From Kribbella sandramycini (GTDB lineage: Bacteria; Actinomycetota; Actinomycetes; Propionibacteriales; Kribbellaceae): a stretch of DNA of 64,000 bases. Made by a program: the position numbers and the translations under genes. Below, piece after piece: positions 42,870 through 50,963 of the stretch (the stretch's first letter is position 1; every line of letters starts with the position of its first letter). The notes under the pieces are model-generated. The model saw only the letters and a program-made list of their open reading frames with translations, did not search any database and had not been told where the DNA came from. Where the stretch lies: contig NZ_JABJRC010000004.1 in assembly GCF_013131805.1 (NCBI RefSeq), positions 372,001 through 436,000 on the forward strand, in the 5' to 3' direction.

Positions 42870-43747
42870 ATCCGCTCCAGCAACTCGTTCGCCAACGCCT
42901 TGCCGAGGGACTCCGGGTCGTCGACCGCTCCGTTCGCGGAGAGCCGCCGGACGCCGTCGTCCTGGCCGAGCGCGCCCCGGAGCCAGAGCTCGGGGCCGTC
43001 CTCACCCTCGACCACCTCGGCAAGAGCCCCGACCGGAGCCGTGCACCCTGCCTCGAGTGTGGCCAGCATTTGCCGTTCCGCCGTCACCGCTGCCCGGGTG
43101 GCCGGGTCCTCCAGCGGGGCCAGGGCGGCCAGTACCTCGGTGTCATCGGCCCGGCACTCGATGCCCAGGGCACCTTGTCCGGGAGCGGGCAGCACCTGAA
43201 TCGGATCCAGGGTCTCGGTCACCTCGGCGAGCCGTCCCAACCGCGACAACCCTGCCCTGGCGAGTACCACCGCGTCCAATTTGCCTTCGGTGACGAATCT
43301 GATCCGGGTGTCCACGTTGCCGCGGATCCCGGTGCACTCGACGCCCAGGCCGAGCGCGTCGAGCTGCGCGACGCGGCGCGGCGAGCCCGTGCCGATGACG
43401 GCGCCCGGGGGCAGCTCGCCCAGCGTCAGGCCGTCGCGCGCGACCAGCACGTCCCGCGGGTCCTCGCGGACCGGGATCGCGCCCAGCGTGAGGCCCTCGA
43501 TCGGCGCGGTCGGCAGATCCTTCAGCGAGTGCACCGCGATGTCGATCTCGTCGGCCAGCAAGGCGTCGCGCAGCGCGCTGACGAAGATGCCGGTACCGCC
43601 GATCTGCTCCAGCGGGGCCTTGTTCACGTCGCCGGTGGTGGTGATCAGCACCAGCTCGACCTCGTGGCCGCGGCCGCGCAACTCGTCGGCCACCAGCGTC
43701 GCCTGTGCCGTCGCCAGTGCGGATCGCCTGGTCCCCAAGCGGATCAT
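42866..43747 (-). CDS. hemC: Hydroxymethylbilane synthase HemC
   Basis: A 293-residue porphobilinogen deaminase. C235 in LEAGCTAPVGA carries the dipyrromethane cofactor; VHSLKDLPT and GTGSPRRVAQL are the conserved substrate-binding segments. It polymerises four porphobilinogens to hydroxymethylbilane. The start overlaps hemA by 4 bp, and its stop overlaps hemD by 4 bp, giving a tightly coupled hemA-hemC-hemD block. Confidence 0.96.
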   Translation of the reverse strand: MIRLGTRRSALATAQATLVADELRGRGHEVELVLITTTGDVNKAPLEQIGGTGIFVSALRDALLADEIDIAVHSLKDLPTAPIEGLTLGAIPVREDPRDVLVARDGLTLGELPPGAVIGTGSPRRVAQLDALGLGVECTGIRGNVDTRIRFVTEGKLDAVVLARAGLSRLGRLAEVTETLDPIQVLPAPGQGALGIECRADDTEVLAALAPLEDPATRAAVTAERQMLATLEAGCTAPVGALAEVVEGEDGPELWLRGALGQDDGVRRLSANGAVDDPESLGKALANELLERI

Positions 43748-45027
43748 GTGTGCTCACCTCCACGCGCCTTCGGCGTCGTCACCGCGTCGACGGTCGCCTG
43801 GTCCAGGGCGAACAGCTCGCGCAGAGCGTTCGCGTACGTCGGCCCGCCGGGATCCGCGGCGAGCTCCTTCACGCGGACCGTCGGGTTGTGCAGCACCTTG
43901 TCCACCACGCGCCGGATGGTCCGGGCGACCTCGTGCCGCTGGGCGTCGTCCAGGCCGGGCAGCCGGCGCTCGAGCCGGGCCAGCTCGGCGTCGACCAGCT
44001 CGCTGGCCATCGCGCGCAGCGCCACCACGGTCGGCGCGACGGACGCCGCGCGCCGGGTCGCCTCGAACGCGCCGGTCTCCTCGTGGACGATCCGGCGGAC
44101 GTCCTCGATGTCGTCCTCACTGCCGCCGGCCGTGCCGGCCAGGTCCGCGAGGGTGACGAGTGTGACGCCCGGGATCCGCGCGGCCTCGGGGGCCACGTCG
44201 CGCGGCAGAGCGACGTCCAGGACGCCGAAAGCCCTGCCGTCACTGGCGTTCCGGATCATCTCGGCGGTCAGGACGACGCCGCGGGCGCCGGTGCAGGAGA
44301 CGACCAGGTCGGCGTCGGCGAGCGCGTCGGGGACCTGCGCGAGCTGGATCGCCGTCCCGCCGATCCGCTCGGCCAGCGCGACCGCGCGGTCGTAGTTGCG
44401 GTTGGCAATGGTCACGCTGCGGGCGCCGCCGTTGATCAGCGTCTGCGCGGCCAGCGAGGCCATCGAGCCGGCGCCGACGATCAGCGCGCGGCGGCCCTCG
44501 AACCCGCCGACGGCCTCCAGCCCGGCGGAGACCACCGAGCGGCCGGCCGAGTCGATCCCGGTCTCGGCGCGGGCCCGCTTACCGACCCGCAACGCGTGCT
44601 GGAACAGGGCGTTCAGCTCGGTGCCGATGGTCTCCAGGTCCTGGCCGACGCGCAGCGACTCCTTCACCTGGCCGAGGATCTGGCTCTCGCCGACGACCAT
44701 CGAGTCCAGCCCGACGGCGACCTGGAACAGGTGCGCGACCGCGCCCTCCTCGAAGTGCACGTACAGGTGCTCGGCCAGATCGATCAGCGGGACGCCGGTG
44801 ATGTCGGACAGGATCGCGGTGACCTCGTCCATCCCGGCGTGGAACCGGTCGACGTTCGCGTAGACCTCGGTGCGGTTACAGGTGGCCAGGACGGCGGACT
44901 CGCTGACGGCCGGCGTGTGCTGGACGGCGAGCGCGAGTTTGGTCGCGGCGTCCGGATCCAGCGCGACCCGCTCCAGCACGGTGATATCGGCCGACCGATG
45001 ACTGATCCCGACGACGAGGTAACTCAT
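43744..45027 (-). CDS. hemA: Glutamyl-tRNA reductase HemA
   Basis: A 427-residue NADPH enzyme that reduces glutamyl-tRNA(Glu) to glutamate-1-semialdehyde, entry step of the C5 tetrapyrrole pathway. Catalytic C50 in LATCNRTEVY, the GESQILGQVK segment and the NADPH loop LIVGAGSMASLAAQTL are all present, with a C-terminal dimerisation domain. Its product feeds HemL at 11.9-13.2 kb. Overlaps rex by 4 bp and hemC by 4 bp. Confidence 0.96.
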   Translation of the reverse strand: MSYLVVGISHRSADITVLERVALDPDAATKLALAVQHTPAVSESAVLATCNRTEVYANVDRFHAGMDEVTAILSDITGVPLIDLAEHLYVHFEEGAVAHLFQVAVGLDSMVVGESQILGQVKESLRVGQDLETIGTELNALFQHALRVGKRARAETGIDSAGRSVVSAGLEAVGGFEGRRALIVGAGSMASLAAQTLINGGARSVTIANRNYDRAVALAERIGGTAIQLAQVPDALADADLVVSCTGARGVVLTAEMIRNASDGRAFGVLDVALPRDVAPEAARIPGVTLVTLADLAGTAGGSEDDIEDVRRIVHEETGAFEATRRAASVAPTVVALRAMASELVDAELARLERRLPGLDDAQRHEVARTIRRVVDKVLHNPTVRVKELAADPGGPTYANALRELFALDQATVDAVTTPKARGGEHT

Positions 45028-45782
45028 GCGCCGACACCTCCGCCGACTGCGGGCAGGTCAGGGGTGAGACCGTTCGTCGCTGGTAGCTCGGGCACCTGGG
45101 GGAGCGCCACCTCTCCGGACTTGCGTTGTTCGTGGTACGCCAGGATCTGCAACTCGATCGAGAGGTCCACCTTGCGGATGTCGACGCCGTCGGGCACGGA
45201 CAGCACCACGGGCGCGAAGTTCAGGATGCTGGTCACCCCGGCGGCGACCAGCCGGTCGCACACCTCCTGGGCCGGACCGGCGGGGGTGGTGATGACGCCG
45301 ATCGAGACCCGGTCGGCCTCGACGATGTCCTCCAGCTCGGCGAAGTCGCGGACCTCCATGTCGCCGATCCGCTCGCCGACCAGCGCCGGATCGGCGTCCA
45401 GCAGGGCGACGATGCGGAAACCGCGCGTCCCGAAACCGGAGTAGTTGGCCAGCGCGTGGCCGAGGTTTCCGATCCCGACGATGACGACGGCCCAGTCCTG
45501 GGTGACGCCGATCTCGCGGGCGATCTGGTAGCGCAGGTACTCGACGTCGTAGCCGACGCCGCGGGTGCCGTAGGAGCCCAGGTAGGACAGGTCCTTGCGC
45601 AGCTTCGCGGAGTTGACGCCGGCCGCGGTGGCCAGGTCCTCACTCGACGCGGTCGCGATACCACTGTCCGACAAGGCGGTCAGCGCCCGCAGATAGACCG
45701 GCAAGCGCGCGACAGTCGCCTCGGGAATGCCGCGTTCGGTCCTCGTCGGCGGGCCGGGGCGACGGCTGCTGGCACGCGTCAC
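45024..45782 (-). CDS. rex: Redox-sensing repressor Rex
   Basis: A 252-residue NADH/NAD+-responsive repressor: N-terminal winged helix (LPVYLRALTALSDSGIATAS, LRKDLSYLGSYGTRGVGYDV) and C-terminal Rossmann domain (VVIVGIGNLGHALANYSGF). In Streptomyces Rex represses respiratory genes, including its own rex-hemACD operon, and is released by NADH. Here it is first in the same operon, followed by hemA with a 4-bp overlap, and a Rex-like site lies 68 bp upstream. A Pro-rich tail ends the protein. Confidence 0.95.
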   Translation of the reverse strand: MTRASSRRPGPPTRTERGIPEATVARLPVYLRALTALSDSGIATASSEDLATAAGVNSAKLRKDLSYLGSYGTRGVGYDVEYLRYQIAREIGVTQDWAVVIVGIGNLGHALANYSGFGTRGFRIVALLDADPALVGERIGDMEVRDFAELEDIVEADRVSIGVITTPAGPAQEVCDRLVAAGVTSILNFAPVVLSVPDGVDIRKVDLSIELQILAYHEQRKSGEVALPQVPELPATNGLTPDLPAVGGGVGA

Positions 45783-45849
45783 AATTCTCCTGGGGGGTGG
45801 ATCTCATCCGCCGCGTTCAGTACCCTGCGGCTCCTCTTACTCTAGGAGC

Positions 45850-45867
45850 TTGTGAACGTGAGAACAA
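45850..45867. promoter_or_regulatory. Rex operator-like site (ROP) upstream of rex
   Basis: TTGTGAA-CGTG-AGAACAA. The left half equals the Rex consensus half-site (TTGTGAA-N4-TTCACAA) and four of seven positions match on the right. It lies 68 bp upstream of the rex start, fitting autoregulation. Confidence 0.6.
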
Positions 45868-45921
45868 AATCGGCGAACCCCGAGGTGACAGCAGTCACGT
45901 GAGCGCGGTGTGGTATGTGCC

Positions 45922-46203
45922 CTAACCGCCGCGCCGGCGGAGCCGATCGAGCAGGCCGGGCTTCGGGGCCGTACCGAGGGCTTTGCGCAGCCGTTCGGCG
46001 TCCACCCGCCAGAAATCGTGCTGCTTGCCGTCGACGAACGTCACCGGGATCTGCTCGCCGTACTCGGCGTACAGCTCGCCGTCCTGGGTGATGTCGACCT
46101 CGGACCAGTCGGCGCCGGTCTCGGCGCAGACCGCGACCACCACCGCCCGGGCGTCGTCACAGAGATGACACCCGGGCTTGGTGTAGAGCGTGACCCGGCT
46201 CAA
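45922..46203 (-). CDS. Glutaredoxin-like protein (DUF836/thioredoxin fold)
   Basis: A 93-residue thioredoxin-fold protein beginning LSRVTLYTKPGCHLCDDARA, with the CxxC active site CHLC and cis-Pro region QIPVTFVDG. Translation most likely begins at TTG (46203), which overlaps the acyl-CoA ligase stop as TTGA; the longer frame upstream lies inside the ligase gene. Probably a monothiol/dithiol reductase; the partner is unknown. Short Lys/Arg tail. Confidence 0.85.
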   Translation of the reverse strand: MSRVTLYTKPGCHLCDDARAVVVAVCAETGADWSEVDITQDGELYAEYGEQIPVTFVDGKQHDFWRVDAERLRKALGTAPKPGLLDRLRRRGG

Positions 46204-47645
46204 CCCTCGGCCCGCAGGCGGCCCTTGGCCACCTTGCCGGTGACCGAGTGCGGGAGCTGGCCGACGACCTCGATCTCGCCCGGGCACTTGAACCGGGCCA
46301 GCCGGGTGGCGGCATACGCGGCGACGTCCCCGGTGTCGAGCGTGACACCAGCCTCGGCGACGACGAACGCCTTGATCGCCTCACCGGTCTCCTCGGACGG
46401 GACGCCGATCACGGCCGCCTCCAGGACGCCGTCGAAACCGACCAGCACGTCCTCGACCTCACTCGGGAAGACGTTGAACCCGGACACGATGATCAGCTCG
46501 CGAAGCCGGTCGACCAGGAACAGCTCGCCGTCGCCGTCGAGGAAGCCGACGTCGCCGGTGCGGTACCAGCCTTCGGCGTCCGGGCCGTCGACGCCGTCCG
46601 GCCAGTAGCCGGAGAACAGGTTGGCGCCGCGGATCAGGATCTCGCCCGGGTCGTCGCCCTCGACGTCCTCGCCCTGCTCGTCGGCGATCCGGACCTCGAC
46701 GTTCGGCAGCGGGCGGCCGACCGAGCCGGGTTTCGGCTCACTCTCGCCGAGCGTCGTGGTGACGCCGGGGGAAGCCTCGGTCAGGCCGTAGCCCTGGTGC
46801 ACGAACAGGCCGGTGACCTGCTCGAAGCGGTCGGCCAGGGTGCGATCGAGCGCGGAGGCGCCGGTCAGGACGACCTTGACCCCGGCCAGCGCCGGGCCGA
46901 GCTCCTCGCGGGCCAGCAGGGCGTGCAGCGCCGGCGGCGCGAGCGGCAGCCGGGTGACCTGGTGGGCGCGGACCAGGTCGAGCGTATGAGCGGCGTCGAA
47001 ACGCCGGTCGATGACCAGGGCCGCGCCGGTCGCGATCGTCCAGCCGAGGACGGCGTTCAGGCCGAAGGCGTGGAACATCGGCAGGACGCCGAGGACGACG
47101 TCCTCGGGGCCCATCCGGTCGGCGCCGAGGGCGGAGAGATTCTTCACGTTGGAAATCAGTGCGCGGTGCGTGAGCATCGCGGCGCGCGGGTCGCCACTGG
47201 TTCCGGAGGTGTAGAGCAGGACCGCGAGAGTCTCCGGGTCGATCGAGGACTGTAACGGAGCGTCACCGACGAGCTCGCCGGCGGCCACCGTCCGGACCCC
47301 CTCGACGAGCTCGAAAAGGTCCGCGTCGGCAATCGCCAGCCGGGCCCCGGAATGCTCGACGACGGTCGCCACCTCGGGTTTGGTCAAACCGGTGTTCAGC
47401 GGCACGGCGACCAGGCCGGCGCGGAGAACGCCCAGGTAGGAGGTGACGAACTCGATGCTGTTGGCAAGTAACAGCAGGACCCGGTACCCGGGCACCAGAC
47501 CGGCCGCGGCGAACCCCTTCGCGGCCCGGTCGACGGCCTCGTCGAGCTCGGCCCAGGTCAGTCGCCGGTCACCGTCGACCAGCGCGACCCGATCACCGTG
47601 ACGTCGCGCTGTGTCACGAAGCAGGTCCGCGAAATTGATATCCAC
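46200..47645 (-). CDS. AMP-dependent acyl-CoA synthetase (long-chain fatty acid-CoA ligase-like)
   Basis: A 481-residue adenylate-forming ligase. The P-loop reads LLYTSGTSGDPRAAMLTH, with Arg in place of the usual Lys. GYGLTEASPGV (A5) and WYRTGDVGFLDGDGEL (A7) are standard, and the catalytic lysine lies in HSVTGKVAKGRL. The acid chain length is not predictable. GTG at 47645 begins the family N-terminus (VDINFADLLRDTARRHGDR). Translationally coupled to the glutaredoxin gene. Confidence 0.88.
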   Translation of the reverse strand: MDINFADLLRDTARRHGDRVALVDGDRRLTWAELDEAVDRAAKGFAAAGLVPGYRVLLLLANSIEFVTSYLGVLRAGLVAVPLNTGLTKPEVATVVEHSGARLAIADADLFELVEGVRTVAAGELVGDAPLQSSIDPETLAVLLYTSGTSGDPRAAMLTHRALISNVKNLSALGADRMGPEDVVLGVLPMFHAFGLNAVLGWTIATGAALVIDRRFDAAHTLDLVRAHQVTRLPLAPPALHALLAREELGPALAGVKVVLTGASALDRTLADRFEQVTGLFVHQGYGLTEASPGVTTTLGESEPKPGSVGRPLPNVEVRIADEQGEDVEGDDPGEILIRGANLFSGYWPDGVDGPDAEGWYRTGDVGFLDGDGELFLVDRLRELIIVSGFNVFPSEVEDVLVGFDGVLEAAVIGVPSEETGEAIKAFVVAEAGVTLDTGDVAAYAATRLARFKCPGEIEVVGQLPHSVTGKVAKGRLRAEG

Positions 47646-48020
47646 CCGCTGAGTCTGCCACGCCCGGCTCCGGCGTCCGGGAACCGGTCGGCTCGCGCGG
47701 AACGGTTGCAGCAGAGCGTGACGGGAGATATACAAGTGATCTCGCGGATCGTGCTTCTGCTGAACCTCACACTGCAGAAACCCGTTCCGCGCGGGGAGAC
47801 CATGCGCGACAACCCCACAGCAGGCTGCATTGCGTCATCAGGTGGTGACGGGAGCAGTCCGCTGGCGCATTCGTGACGAACGACCGACGGGAAGGCGGCA
47901 CGCCTCAAGCTGTTGACAGCGAGTGCTGCAGGCATGACGCTCAGTGCTCGTGTTGTCGATCAGCCGCTGTGGCCATGCGCGGATGTGTCAGACGACGTGT
48001 CTTTCGAACGGGGAGAGATC
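47646..48020. other. 375-bp intergenic region between acyl-CoA ligase and sigma factor genes
   Basis: Divergent promoter region. No gene was supported: the frames on both strands lack codon bias and ribosome sites. An in-frame ATG (47934) allows a longer sigma factor start, and Streptomyces BldN also carries an N-terminal extension, so part of this stretch could be translated. Confidence 0.6.
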
Positions 48021-48593
48021 TTGACGACGCCGGAGCCAAGTCCGGACGGGATGCGACGGGCCGAGCTCGTCGATCGCGCTCAGGCTGGAGACGTCGGTGC
48101 CTTCGGTGAGCTCTACGACGAGTACTCGCTCACCGTCTATCGCTACATTTACGCCCGGGTGTCCTCATCGGCACTCGCCGAGGACCTGACCAGTGAGACG
48201 TTCGTCCGGGCGCTGCGCGCGCTGGACTCGTTCCGCTGGCAGGGCCGGGATTTCGGCGCCTGGCTGGTGACGATCGCCCGGAACCTGATCACCGACCACT
48301 ACAAGTCCGGCCGGGTCCGGCTCGAGGTGGTCACGGACGAGATCGAGACGCACGACCGGCAGACCGAGGGGCCGGAGGTCGATGTGCTGGCCGCCGCCAC
48401 CGCCGAGGTGCTGCGGGACGCCGTCGCGAACCTGCCCGACGAACAACGCGACTGCCTGACGATGCGGTTCTTCGCCGGTTTGTCGATCGCGGAAACGGCC
48501 AGGGCGCTGGAGAAGTCCGAAGGCGCCGTCAAGCAACTGCAACTGAGGGCCGTACGGCACTTGGCGAAGGTTATCCCCAAGGACTTGAGGTGA
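48021..48593 (+). CDS. RNA polymerase sigma factor, ECF type, BldN-like
   Basis: A 190-residue ECF sigma factor. Region 2 includes FGELYDEYSLTVYRYIY and FRWQGRDFGAWLVTIARNLI, which matches the BldN/AdsA group; region 4 has LPDEQRDCLTMRFFAGLSIAETARAL. TTG at 48021 is preceded by GGGGAGAG and is preferred; ATG starts at 47913 or 47934 would add up to 36 residues. The next gene encodes a DUF5667 protein, as for bldN-rsbN in Streptomyces, where BldN drives aerial development. I infer the same pairing here. Confidence 0.85.
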   Translation: MTTPEPSPDGMRRAELVDRAQAGDVGAFGELYDEYSLTVYRYIYARVSSSALAEDLTSETFVRALRALDSFRWQGRDFGAWLVTIARNLITDHYKSGRVRLEVVTDEIETHDRQTEGPEVDVLAAATAEVLRDAVANLPDEQRDCLTMRFFAGLSIAETARALEKSEGAVKQLQLRAVRHLAKVIPKDLR

Positions 48594-48616
48594 GGCGGAT
48601 GACAACGAATGTCTTC

Positions 48617-48645
48617 CGTAACCCGTCAGCGAGTTTCCTCGTTCT
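48617..48645 (+). promoter_or_regulatory. Candidate BldN-type promoter of the DUF5667 gene
   Basis: CGTAAC (48617-48622), 17-nt spacer, CGTTCT (48640-48645), 55 bp before the ATG at 48700. It lies just after the sigma gene stop, and the same elements and spacing occur at 13290-13318. This fits a sigma factor that drives its own partner protein gene. Confidence 0.45.
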
Positions 48646-48699
48646 GTCTCATGAGGACCCGTCGGTAATCCCGGCTGGCCATTGAGGAGAACGAACATC

Positions 48700-49890
48700 A
48701 TGAGTGACCTACACAGGGCTCGAGCGCGCGCGGAGACATTCGCGCACGCCGTTGATCACGGGCCCCGTCACTCTTCGCGACTGAGCGATGACCCGGAGCT
48801 AGTGGAGGCTGTTGAACTCGTCGGACGGCTGAGGACCGCCGGCGCAGTGGCGCCCCGCCCGGAGTTCAGCGCCGAGCTACGGCACCGCCTGCTGGAACAG
48901 GCGGCCGCCCGCGCGGCGACGACGACTCCGACGATGGTGCGCAGCATCCCGGAGAGCCCCGAAGACCCACCCAGTGGCGAGGACGTCGACGCGTCCGTGA
49001 CAGATATCCGCCATCGTTACGGCCGGCGCATCCGGCTCGTGGCCAGTACCGCCGCGCTCGTCCTGCTCGGGGGTGGCATCGGTTCTGCCGCCGCCGCTCA
49101 GCAGGCGATGCCCGGTGACACCTTGTACGGGATGAAGCGCAGTATCGAGAACGTGGCGACCAACGTGGGGATCGGCGACGACTCCCGCGGCCGGCGCGAT
49201 CTCGAACACGCCAAGACCCGGCTGTCCGAAGTCCAGGCACTCGCCGAAGCCGGCGCGTCCGTGGCGACCATCAACAGCACGCTGGACGACTTCTCCGCGC
49301 AGGCCCGCAAGGGCGTGTCCCGGTTGGTCGCGTCGTACCAGCAGGACGGCGACGCGAGCTCGATCGCGGCGGTCTCGACGTTCATCACCAGCGCCCGCCA
49401 GGGGCTCGGTGAGCTTGCGCCGAAACTGCCGCCGGAGTCGCTGAAGTCGGCGGTCGAGGCCCTGGCCACGATCGACCAGCTGGCCGGGCACACGACGGCC
49501 GCCTGCCCGAAGTGCGACAAGCCGAAACCGGCGAAGAACGAGCCGGCCGTGCCGACCGTGGTCGACGAGCCGGGGAAGAAGCCCTCCGCGAAACCGTCGG
49601 CGCTGCCCTCCAGCAAGCCGACGACGGGTTCGCCGAGTGCCAAGCCCAGCGCGACGGCGCCGCCGAAGGTGCCGAACACGACGATCGTCGGCGAGCAGCA
49701 GACGCCGCCGCCGAGCAGTCTGAAGACGCCGCCGAACCCATCGGCGTCCAAACCCACCACGACCCCTTCGGGCCCGCCGACCGGCACGCCCTCGACCACC
49801 CCCTGGCCCTGGCCGTTCCCGAGCCTGAGCCTGCCCCCGCTGATCAACATCCCGGGCGTCCTGCAGACACTGCTCCCGCCCTGGAAGTAA
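48700..49890 (+). CDS. DUF5667 membrane protein, probable anti-sigma partner (RsbN-like)
   Basis: A 396-residue protein with a cytoplasmic N-terminus (about 1-105), one transmembrane helix (RLVASTAALVLLGGGIGSAA) and an extracytoplasmic DUF5667 domain beginning AMPGDTLYGMKRSIENV. A CPKC pair (about residue 270) precedes a 110-residue Pro/Ser/Lys-rich tail. By analogy with RsbN the N-terminus may hold the sigma factor inactive. ATG at 48700 follows GGAGAACG. It is 106 bp after the sigma gene, enough for its own promoter. Confidence 0.85.
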   Translation: MSDLHRARARAETFAHAVDHGPRHSSRLSDDPELVEAVELVGRLRTAGAVAPRPEFSAELRHRLLEQAAARAATTTPTMVRSIPESPEDPPSGEDVDASVTDIRHRYGRRIRLVASTAALVLLGGGIGSAAAAQQAMPGDTLYGMKRSIENVATNVGIGDDSRGRRDLEHAKTRLSEVQALAEAGASVATINSTLDDFSAQARKGVSRLVASYQQDGDASSIAAVSTFITSARQGLGELAPKLPPESLKSAVEALATIDQLAGHTTAACPKCDKPKPAKNEPAVPTVVDEPGKKPSAKPSALPSSKPTTGSPSAKPSATAPPKVPNTTIVGEQQTPPPSSLKTPPNPSASKPTTTPSGPPTGTPSTTPWPWPFPSLSLPPLINIPGVLQTLLPPWK

Positions 49891-49898
49891 CAGCTCCC

Positions 49899-49932
49899 GA
49901 AGAAGCCCGGCCGATCAAGGCCGGGCTTCTTC
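49899..49932. terminator. Intrinsic terminator
   Basis: Perfect 14-bp stem (49899-49912 with 49919-49932; arm GAAGAAGCCCGGCC), 6-nt loop, directly after the DUF5667 gene and before the convergent nuclease-like gene; A-rich on one side and T-rich on the other, so it can act both ways. Confidence 0.88.
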
Positions 49933-49943
49933 CATGTCTGGGC

Positions 49944-50936
49944 CTAGTAGTGGACGCGGGCGCGGACGGCGCGGTGGTCGGAGTAGTTCGCGGCGTGGTC
50001 GGAGCCGGTGTAGTGGGCGTCGGCGGCGCCGGCCTCCTCGAAGGTGACGGTGTGGACGGCGGTGGTCGCGGGCAGCCCGTTGGGCTTCTTGGCCCACAGG
50101 TAGTCGATGCGGTTACTGCCGCCGATCGTCCAGTTGTTACCGAGGCACTCCCCGCGCGGAGCGGTCACCTTGCCGCAGTGGTCGTACATCACGTCGCGGA
50201 ACCCGGCATCGCCGCCGAGCTCGCCGTTCGTCTGCCGGTACCAGGACTTCCAGTCGCCCGGGTTGCCGGCGGTGATATTTGCGTCGCCGCCCCAAATCAT
50301 CAGGTCGCCACCCCATCCGGAGACCTTCTCGGAGGCCTCGCGCGCGTTCTCCGCCGCGCACGGGTGGCCGCCGCTGTTGTTGGTCGGCCAGTGCGTGGAC
50401 GCGACCGTCAGGGTCTTGTCGGCCAGGAGGTCGTCGAGCTTCAGCCGGATCGCCTCCGCCCGGCTCTGGCCGGTGTTCTCACAGCCGTTCGTCCCGTCCC
50501 GGTCGGCCTTCCAGGTGTCCTCCTGGAGCACGTTGAACCGGGCGGTGTCGAAGACGATCGCGGTGGTCTGCTGCTTCTTGTCGTCGCCGCAGCGCGCCGC
50601 TTGTTCCGGCGGCTGCGGGTTCGCGATCCGGCCGGCGTAGTCGCGACCCAGCTTGGCTTCCATGGTGTTGATCAGCAGCGTCAGCTCGTCGCGGTTGCTG
50701 ATCTGCTGGACGAGGAAGAGGTCCGGGGCGGGGTCGGTGCGTTTCATCGCGAAGATGAGGTCCTGCCAGTCTCCCGGGCAGGTGTCGGTCGTCTTCTTCA
50801 GGTTCTCCACGTTGTTCGTGTAGACGCTGACGTAGTCGCGCCGCGGCGCTTCGGCGGCGGTCACCGCCGGGGCGGCGGACAGGAGCAGGACGACGGCCAG
50901 GGCGGCGGCCGTCACGGGGCGGTATGGGACAGACAT
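49944..50936 (-). CDS. Secreted endonuclease/exonuclease/phosphatase-family protein
   Basis: A 330-residue exported protein: signal peptide 1-28, then an EEP fold with YTNNVENL, VASTHWPTNN, IWGGDANITAGN, NRIDYLWAK and YSDHRAV. The metal-binding Glu normally in a QE pair appears as VQQIS, so Gln may replace it. Substrate could be extracellular DNA, RNA or a phosphodiester; the family also contains sphingomyelinases. Cysteines in the mature part (for instance DTCPGD and HPCAAE) probably form disulfides. Confidence 0.82.
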   Translation of the reverse strand: MSVPYRPVTAAALAVVLLLSAAPAVTAAEAPRRDYVSVYTNNVENLKKTTDTCPGDWQDLIFAMKRTDPAPDLFLVQQISNRDELTLLINTMEAKLGRDYAGRIANPQPPEQAARCGDDKKQQTTAIVFDTARFNVLQEDTWKADRDGTNGCENTGQSRAEAIRLKLDDLLADKTLTVASTHWPTNNSGGHPCAAENAREASEKVSGWGGDLMIWGGDANITAGNPGDWKSWYRQTNGELGGDAGFRDVMYDHCGKVTAPRGECLGNNWTIGGSNRIDYLWAKKPNGLPATTAVHTVTFEEAGAADAHYTGSDHAANYSDHRAVRARVHY

Positions 50937-50963
50937 GCCTCGCAGGCTAACGCCGCCTGCTGG

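Noticed and set aside
47598-47876. 92-codon plus-strand frame before the sigma gene
   Set aside because: Overlaps the start of the ligase gene, no ribosome site, no codon bias or known domain.
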